Part shown: piece after piece, positions 56,633-64,000 of the stretch | Position numbering within the stretch: the first letter of the stretch is position 1 | Layout of the letters: each line of letters starts with the position of its first letter | Origin: Rutidosis leptorrhynchoides | Lineage: Eukaryota > Streptophyta > Magnoliopsida > Asterales > Asteraceae | Length of the DNA: 64,000 nt | Direction of reading: 5' to 3' | Assembly (NCBI RefSeq): GCF_046630445.1 | Contig: NC_092333.1 | Location: forward strand, 709,608,501-709,672,500 | The notes under the pieces: model-generated | What the model saw: only the letters and a program-made list of their open reading frames with translations | Databases searched by the model: none | Told to the model about the DNA's origin: nothing | Position numbers and translations under genes: made by a program

Positions 56633-57520
56633 AAAGATACCAAAGAAACCACGAACGAGGCACGAAGGCGGTAAACACGTCTTGCCAAAGAAAAAAACCT
56701 AAAGTTAACTGAACCCGAGAAAGAAAGAAAAAAAGCTAAACCCGAACCTCGGAATGCACTAACGAACAACTCGACAAACATTCACAAAAAAAAAAAAAAA
56801 AAAAATACACTTAACCAACCACATGGAACCCGACAAAGACAAAAACTAACAATTGCTAATGTTGTTGTTGTTGACACCACCGCACACATTAGCCTTGAAT
56901 GAAAAGGTCAACTCGATTCCAATCCCGTCACCGGCCGTCAACTGGGAATTCAAGCCACTACTCCTAAATTCATCGAAAAAACCCTTCACCTAACACACGA
57001 CCCGATTCCAAACTCACGTAAGACTACTTAGATCGTCGTCTAGTTGAGTATCTTTGAATGTCTTTTGAATCGCAACCCCCGCCTCGTTATCATCGTAAAC
57101 AAAACGAGTCAGCGTCTTGACCCACCTTTAGAACCACTCTTCTTCATCCCGTCATGTTAAAATTCGCTCAAATGAACATGTTCCACTATTACTCGCAAAA
57201 CGACCCCGCCTTTACAATCCTGTATACACGGAGTATATGTTAATTAGGTACAACAATATAGCCTTAAAAGATACGATAAAATTTGGATGAGTAAACGAAT
57301 CACGAACAATAACATTACAACAACTCACGTGCGGACACGTGCCCTTCAGTTCTCATCTTCATCTGTACTCTGCAAAAGCAATTACATCACGACACTGTAA
57401 GTCTGTAACAGCACACAATCACCGCAGCCGATTCAACCTCCATTTCTCCCCTTAAACCCTAATTCCCAAATTACATTTTCACTCGAAACAAATTTACAAA
57501 CATACATACATGTATATATT

Positions 57521-60500
57521 ATGACAGCAGCAAAAAGGAGATTTTTACCTATTACTTTACGGCGTCAAATTCCGTCATTAGTTTCAAACTTTCTAAAATT
57601 CCTTTTCGTTATAATTTGTTTCATTATTGCTTTCGGACTATTTTCTCAATTTAAACTTCAATCGGCGTCTATTGCTACTGAATTTGGATTCAATGACTTC
57701 CTTATGGATAATTACCGTATGAAGATTGCTTTCCTGTTTCTCGTTCGTGATAATATTCCTCTTGATTTCCTCTGGCACAATTTCTTCAAGGTTTGTGTGT
57801 TTTGCAGTTTATATAGCTGTTTATATGATAAGATTTAGCTTACTGAATGCTGTCTTAGATTAGATATTAGGTTTGTGATATACTGTATCAACTTTATATA
57901 TGTATAGATATGAACTTAAGGTAATTTGTGTTAATCCTGTGCCTGTAATTAGGTTAAAGTTGAGATATAGTAATTGCACATTCTAAAGTTAATGTACCTG
58001 ATATATACATACAGAATGCAGATCCTGAGAATTTTACGATATACATACACTCAAAGCCTGGTTTTGTGTTCGATGAATCTGTTACGAGATCAGTCTACTT
58101 CCACAACAGACAGTTGGAAAACAGTATTGAGGTAACTGATCTGAGACACTGTTATGAATGTATCTATTTTATCTAATATTGTAACTTGATTGATTGATGT
58201 TACTGTACAGGTGGGCTGGGGTACGCCAACTATGATTGAAGCTGAGAAGTTGTTGTTTAAGGCAGCCCTTGATGATATTAGCAATCAGATATTCGTTCTC
58301 GTCTCTGACAGGTTTCTTTCACTGGTAGTTTATAAAATGTCATGTTGTAATTCTTGATATGATATGTATCAAACCTGTTTATACAGTCAACCCATATTTA
58401 GCAAGCCATGTTTGTAGTCTTATAAGTTGGTTTTCTTTTCAGTTGTGTCCCTCTATATGATTTCGGTTACATATACACATATCTCATGTCATCTCCAAGA
58501 AGCTTCGTGGACAGGTGCACTTTAATGTCTAGAAGAATCTGCAATTTATTGGATGGATGGTTAGTTTTACAAATTTTGAATTGAACTCGAGTTTTTTATT
58601 TGTTTTCAGCTTTATTGATGATGCAACTGAAACACGCTACAATCCAGAGATGTCCCCTGACATACCTGAAGACAAATGGCGCAAAGGATCCCAGGTCATT
58701 TTGCTTTCTAGTTCTTTTGACATGGATTAGGCTTACTATGGTCGAAATTGTAAATCAAGAGTCAGGACATTTGTGTTGTTATAGTAACTTCGAACTTTTG
58801 TCATGCCTCGCATAATAATCTTACCGAAAAAACCTTCTTTATGCTAGGTTCGTCATTTGTATGACAATTTATTTGGATTAAGGATGTGGGAATTGGGATG
58901 GGAATGATAAATGGTGTTTGAAACAGATTTGTTTTATATTAATGTGTTCCATGTAATATTTCTTAACTTTTAATTGTCTAGCTCTTGAACATAATTATAT
59001 AAGTTTAGTGCAATATTAAATTATTATATTCCTGTAGACCTATGTATTGAGTTTTTTAGCTGTAGCTAAATTGAAACCATTACATGATTTCAGTGGATCA
59101 CATTGGTCAGAAGGCATGCAGAGGTGGTTGCATATGATCATGTTATTTTCCCGGTCTTTAACAAACACTGCAAGGTAGAGCCGTAGAGATGACTATACCT
59201 GTGATGTTATGTGATATTCACTAGATTCAACGTTTAATTTCCTTCAAGAATCAAGAAAATTAGGCTGCAAGTTTGTGGCTTGTTTTAGTAGGTTTAAGCG
59301 ATCTTATATCCTGTCAGTCTATTTATACATTCTTTTACTTCCTCTTAATAGCGGCGTCCACTACTAGACTTGAGCAAAGGAAATGAGTCTCTTGTAAGTG
59401 AACATATATTGAATTTCATTGTTGTTTGTTATCTTAATTCCTAGGGAGCTGACTAGTTTAATCCTTTATTTATTAAATCGCAGATAGAGCAGCAGCAACA
59501 CAATTGTATCCCAGATGAACATTATGTTCCCACCTTACTTGCAGTAAGCAAAATGTTGATATGTGCCTCCTAGCAATACTTTATATCCAAATGTTTAATC
59601 ACATGATATACTGTATCATTCTTAGCGGGGGGAAATGAGTGGCTTGTGTAACGGGTATAAATTAAAATGAGCAAGTCGTGTACATGCTGAAACAGGACAG
59701 GTCAGGTCATATTGGTTTGAAACGATTATATAAGTTATATTTTTTTATTACTAATTAGTGTGTCAATTATTACCATCATATTCTAGCTTTGTTTATTAAA
59801 TGATATAGGAGGTTTATGCAATATACATGCACTTTGGTTTAGTTTCAAACGTTTGATTATTTGACTTCATCTTTTAAGTTAATATTATGAATTTATTTGT
59901 TTCTGCGTGGAAGATAAAGGTAACCCGGCTAAACCCATTTGAGAGTAGATAAACTGAAATTGCCACCTCTAGTTATTTTGTATAGTAAGATTAGATTTGT
60001 ATTGACTCATATTTATAGAACACTGAAAAGTGAAAATTGAGTACCTGACACTCAAAGTTATATATATAGCCAGATTTATTGTGATGTTATTTCATTGAAG
60101 ACCCGAAAATTAATCTATGTTAACATTTTTTTTTTATAAGATGCGAGGCTTTGAAGAAGAATTAGAACGAAGAACGTTGACTTATTCTTTGTGGAACCAG
60201 TCTACTGAAACAATGAATACACAAACCTGGCACCCTGTAACATTTGGCTATGCAACTGCCAGCCAGAAAAATATTCAAGATATCAAGGTAATCAAATTGT
60301 TCCACGTCATTCATTAAACCAGAAATTTTTTTCATCTTCAATTATTTTTTTAGAAAATAATATATAGGTTACTTAATATTCTTCTAACTAAATATGATGA
60401 ATTCTGCAGGATATTGACCATATTTATTTCAAATCAGAGAACCGGACAGAATGGTGTGGTACTAAATCTAATAACGGTCATTGTTACTTATTTGCTAGGA

Positions 60501-60589
60501 AGTTTTCTCGTGGCGCAGCTATGCGCCTTTTGACTAATGGGGTGGTTGGTCCATATGATCCCAACACATTGTTCTTAGACCGGACTTAG
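57521..60589 (+). CDS. GT14 (BC10/DUF266, core-2/I-branching-like) glycosyltransferase
   Basis: Ten coding exons: 57521-57790, 58015-58131, 58211-58311, 58443-58514, 58610-58694, 59094-59174, 59352-59393, 59484-59543, 60141-60287 and 60410-60589. All are GT-AG and in phase, giving 384 residues, the usual size. Residues about 24-44 are a single membrane anchor (FLKFLFVIICFIIAFGLF) typical of Golgi type II proteins. The Branch domain follows: FLVRDNIPLDFLW, FTIYIHSKPGF, VGWGTPTMIEAEKLL, FVLVSDSCVPLYDFGY, WITLVRRHAEVV and CIPDEHYVPTLL. The C-terminus has FARKFSRGAA. Family members act in cell-wall or arabinogalactan glycosylation (rice BC10); acceptor and donor of this copy are unknown. No defect is seen. 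Confidence 0.93.
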
Positions 60590-61569
60590 ACTCATGTTCT
60601 TATTTTGTCATTGAAGGCAAACATAGAAGATTGTTGTAGCAGATGTATACTTTGAGGTGTTGTAAATATAGAGGTGATTGCAGATAGTACCAAATACACC
60701 TGTGTTTTTTTCGTGTGTATGTGTAATTCAGGGTTTTAATTTTATACCGACATGGTGTAGAATTGAACTATGAAACTAGTGGTGGCAAGATACTCGAAGA
60801 GTTGGGTAACAGGTCAAAATTTTGACCTGGTTAATATTCTAGTACATTGTAATGGAACGATCTGGGCTGGCTGGCAAGACTGACTAACTTGGTTTCCATT
60901 TAAAGTTTCATACGAACCACATAAAATTTACCTTTTCCAGGCATATATGTGTGTGTCTTCGTTGAATCAAACATAGGCTTTCTATTAGAGTATCGAGGCC
61001 ACTGTCGTATAAGGATGATTTGGACATTCGCGGACTTGGTTCCTTTTTTCGTTGAATGAAAAACGATTGAAAGTGAGTTTTATTTGTGTGGTGTCAAACT
61101 AACATGGTAACGTGTTTGGTGAATGAAGTAAAAGCTCTGAAAAATGATCAACAAAATTATTCAACGAACCACCATTTCGAAATCCAAACCTTCAAACCAA
61201 ACCAATTCAACCACACGTTGATAACCTTCGACCGTTGTTTACCCCGGCACCGTCGTTACACCTTCGACAACCATCACCTGCAAAAATAACTCAACTTTGA
61301 AGGTTGAATCTTCATTTTGGAATTGTTATTCTACTGTTTTTTTTAGTCATCAAGGCTTAAATTGTTTATTTTGAATCTTTTTTTTAGTGAATAAGATGAT
61401 TTGGTTATGCACTTATTTATCAAATAAAAGATGAGTATATTACATTTACAATTTGTAATTTTATTATTTTTAAGAAGAATTATTAATAAAGGATAAACTT
61501 GTCAATTATAGCATTAAAATATTTCACTTAGCAAAAAAAGTAAACATTATTTTACTACTATCCAATTAG
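60590..61569. other. 3' UTR of the GT14 gene and intergenic sequence
   Basis: The first 200 bp or so are likely 3' UTR. The open frame at 61086-61289 has no family features. Nothing else is recognised. Confidence 0.4.
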
Positions 61570-63531
61570 TTTTTTTTTTCTTTAACTAAAATAACGATTA
61601 CTATTAAAATTAGGAAACCTTCATTAATAAATTAAGGAACCTTGAAATCGATACAATCAATATGAACAAAATAGCTCGCTAAAAGAAAAACATGCTAGAA
61701 CGAAAAGTAAACCCAGACCTAGCTATTTTTAATCGAGTCACAACGGAAATACCACCTAACCCGAAAGAAAAACCAAGTGAACGAAACATACCACAAAACG
61801 CAACCTACACATCTAAACAAAAAGCAACAAAACAATTAACAAAAAAGCGAAGATAAACAACTAAAGAAACCACATTAGTCGGCATTAGAAGCTCCCTTTT
61901 GGTTCCTTTCATCTCATCGATCTTATCAATACGAACACCTTTATCATTACGATTTGGAAAGAAATAAGTAAAACGTTGGAGGATTTATCGCTAATAAGAA
62001 TACCCGGTTGTTGGGAATCCATCCTTAATCTGCCAAATTTTTTTAAAAAAAAACCTTTATGATTAGAGGCCGACGAATCTTCCACCTTAGTAACAACCTT
62101 TGAATACTTTGCTATATTTTTACCTTTTTTAGAACGGTGTTTTAAAACGGCATGCACAACATATGGTATATCCACCTCGACAACATGAGCATCATCCTTA
62201 TTACCAACAGTATTATCATCATCCTTATTACCAGGAGTAGCATATTCCTCGTCCGAAACCGGAGCCGAACTCAAATTAAAACGGGTCGCACCATCTAACA
62301 AAATCGAACCCGATTCTCTAATTAAAACCGTAGACTCATGTGCACCTAATGAACCGAATTGAAGACCCCCAACAGTTGCAACAACTTCATCAGATATGTT
62401 TAACTCGTCATCCTGGAGCTCGTGTCGTTCGTCGTTCTCATCAGCCCTTAAAACCCCGCTCATAGAATTCTCATGCAACGCCTCGACCACGATATCAGTG
62501 TGCTGATGAAAACAGGGTGACCCGAAATCACGATACGAATTAAAATAGCTAGCAAATAAGCAGGATACGTAGTCAATTCAAACTCCAACGAAGAGCACAA
62601 TTTATTTACCCAAACATTACACGCCGAGAACAAGTCGTATTCGAGGTCGACCTCAACCAATTCGTGTAAATGTTTCGGGTTATCAGTTTTAACGAAGGCA
62701 AAAAAAGAACCGACATCACCCAAGTTACTAGAAGCATTTGCAATTTTCAAAACGTCCCCGAAAAGACTCGCAATCTTGATGGTATTCTCGACAAAAGCAT
62801 AGGCAATCGGTATGCCTATAATATCCAACCACGTGAACCTGAAGTACTTCCGAGCCAAGTACTTCAAAGGAGTAACAAGAACAAAAATTGTTCGAAGTCA
62901 ACGAGAGAATGGTTTTAAAGCCACATTCATTTGCACATTCAAGGATGGCCCCAAACAGTCCCACTTTGGAAACCAAATTTATTGAAACTTTGTTCTTAAT
63001 GCAAAAAGCTTGAAGATTCAAATCCTCCAATGGGATCGAATCTACAACCAAGATACTAATAGCTAGTCGACCAGTCACGAGATTATTGGTGGCAATTTTA
63101 CACCGGAGTTTAACCGGCAAGGAAAATAGATTACGACCATGAACAGATCGGGCAGCTCGATTAGCTCGTCCGACCGGCCAACCCACAAAAATCGGTTGAC
63201 CAAAGACACGGGACCCGTTCATGGAATCCATGGCAATAGAAGCATAAGACACAATTGAAAAGGTAACAAAACTATACCTTCAGCTAGGCCATAATTTAAT
63301 TTCCAGCAACGACCCTATTTTACCAAAAGTAGACTCGATCATATGCCTAGAGACACATTTGTCGAGCCGTCCAATAAAAATAGTGGAACCTTCGTTGCTG
63401 TGATCCAACGCCAGAGTAGATTCCGCCACATTAAAATCAGAAACGGGAAGTCCAACATCAGGGCGTGAGTTTTGACCCAGACCTGTAACACTCGATCCAT
63501 GAAGGTTCCATTTATATATACATTTATTCAT
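61570..63531 (-). mobile_element. LINE-like ORF1 retroposon, decayed
   Basis: On the minus strand the order is ORF1 remnants (63531-61909), a 3' UTR of about 340 bp and an A-run (10 T at about 61570-61579). The first part carries an RRM: STIFIGRLDKCVSRHMIEST, and after one frameshift near 63265 the RNP1-like YSFVTFS. The next part has WLDIIGIPIAYAFVENTIKI, the block typical of DUF4283-bearing ORF1 proteins of plant L1 elements. The last part is acidic and ends with a basic Lys-rich patch (KHRSKKGKNIAKYSK). At least three frame interruptions are present. No RT follows. The target duplication was not found. Confidence 0.6.
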
Positions 63532-63540
63532 ATGAGTATA

Positions 63541-63592
63541 TGAATGTGTGTTTGGATGAAACTAGCTGGAGCTGGAGCTGGAGCTTATGGAC
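63541..63592. mobile_element. Left neighbour piece of the same MITE family
   Basis: TGTGTGTTTGGATGAAACTAGC repeats the head of the MITE at 63593 with few changes (common part quoted only up to 20 bases: GTGTTTGGATGAAACTAGC). It stops after about 45 bp. Confidence 0.4.
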
Positions 63593-63913
63593 TAGGGGTG
63601 TGTTTGGATGAAAGTAGCTGGAGTTGGAGCTTGTAGCTGGAGCTTTTTTTTAAAGCTAGTAGCTGGAGCTTATTAATTTTTAAAAGTGTTTGGTAAACTA
63701 GCTGGAGCTTATTTTTCAATTCATAAGCTCTAATTTTTTTCATAAGCTACTAAAAAATAAGCAAATAGAAGTAGCTTATTTTTTAAGAGCTTATGATTTT
63801 CATAAGTTCTACTTTTTATGTCTACCAAACAAAGTTTATGACTTGGTGCTTATTAAAATCATAAGCTCAAGCTCTTATAAGCTCCCATAAGCTCGCGTGC
63901 CAAACACACCCTA
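63593..63913. mobile_element. MITE with GTGTGTTTGG-type ends
   Basis: TAGGGGTGTGTTTGG at the left end and CCAAACACACCCTA at the right end are inverted repeats. The interior is made of repeated AGCTGGAGCTT / ATAAGCTC strings, which also lie in inverted orientation to each other. Pieces of the same family adjoin on both sides. Confidence 0.6.
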
Positions 63914-63947
63914 TGAGTGTGTTTGGCGCGTAGCTTATAGAAGCTTA
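63914..63947. mobile_element. Right neighbour piece of the same MITE family, cut by an LTR
   Basis: GAGTGTGTTTGGCGCGTAGC looks like the head of another copy. It is broken off after 34 bp by the LTR start at 63948. Confidence 0.4.
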
Positions 63948-64000
63948 TGTAGTGACCCGAACTTTTCCATATTTATATATATATTAAATGAAATTGTTAT
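63948..64000 (+). repeat. Start of another LTR of the young Tekay family
   Basis: TGTAGTGACCCGAACTTTTC is the start of the 3252-bp LTR family at 31397 and 41246. Similarity continues with a few differences to the window edge. Confidence 0.8.

Larger units (their letters stand above)
55951..57200 (-). mobile_element. LINE-like 3' region, interrupted by a SINE and a Stowaway MITE
   Basis: A T-run (about 55951-55968) is followed by A/C-rich sequence that, apart from the two insertions at 56032-56321 and 56334-56632, continues to about 57200. On the minus strand this is the pattern of the other LINE 3' ends here. No open frame with RT features is present. The 5' limit is not defined. Confidence 0.45.

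Noticed and set aside
61086-61289. Small gene downstream of the GT14 gene
   Set aside because: 67 codons of low-complexity, His/Asn-rich sequence without family features or signals.

Overview
The window is AT-rich eukaryotic DNA with intron-bearing genes, nested LTR retrotransposons, LINE/SINE debris, MITEs and long (TTA)n runs. This is a plant nuclear genome. The plant markers are an OSCA1/CSC1-type channel gene, a GT14 (BC10/DUF266) glycosyltransferase gene, a CLE peptide gene and an F-box-associated gene fragment. The Athila and Tekay-type Ty3/gypsy proteins resemble those abundant in composites (Asteraceae). The family assignment is an inference, not a proof.

Layout. 1-13.1 kb: a broken Athila-lineage Ty3/gypsy element (partial 5' LTR, tRNA-Asp-type primer site, gag, protease, RT/RNase H, integrase, a second retropepsin-like domain, a Zn-knuckle-like ORF and an env-position ORF). 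13.1-23.1 kb: a mosaic of small repeats: a 98-bp minisatellite, an orphan exon, MITEs, an 890-bp hAT-type element with 8-bp target duplication, a deleted SINE, a 1.65-kb poly(A) retroposon carrying only an RRM ORF, a 1.06-kb Helitron with a nested MITE, and microsatellites. 23.19 kb: a short CLE peptide gene. 23.4-31.3 kb: LINE 3' ends, an isolated 2.74-kb LTR, and an F-box-associated gene on the minus strand cut off by an LTR. 31.3-51.0 kb: a nested pair of Tekay-type Ty3/gypsy elements. The young inner one (31397-44497, LTRs of 3252 bp, 5-bp target duplication ACTTT) sits inside the 5' LTR of an older one whose 3' half is gone. The inner element looks whole and carries two extra ORFs before gag, one of which is an F-box protein.

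51.8-60.6 kb is the gene-rich part: the OSCA1-like channel (11 coding exons, 772 aa) and the GT14 glycosyltransferase (10 coding exons, 384 aa), both on the plus strand and independently transcribed. Between them lies LINE-like DNA invaded by a SINE, which was then invaded by a Stowaway MITE. 60.6-64 kb holds a decayed RRM-bearing LINE ORF1 on the minus strand, a cluster of MITE pieces, and the first 53 bp of another LTR of the young Tekay family.

Most notable: an F-box gene captured inside a young, intact-looking Tekay element together with an internal copy of its polypurine-tract region; a family of RRM-only (ORF1-only) poly(A) retroposons, two of which share a 3' stem-loop; the CLE peptide gene with an unusual Arg at motif position 9; and a second retropepsin-like domain behind the integrase of the Athila element.
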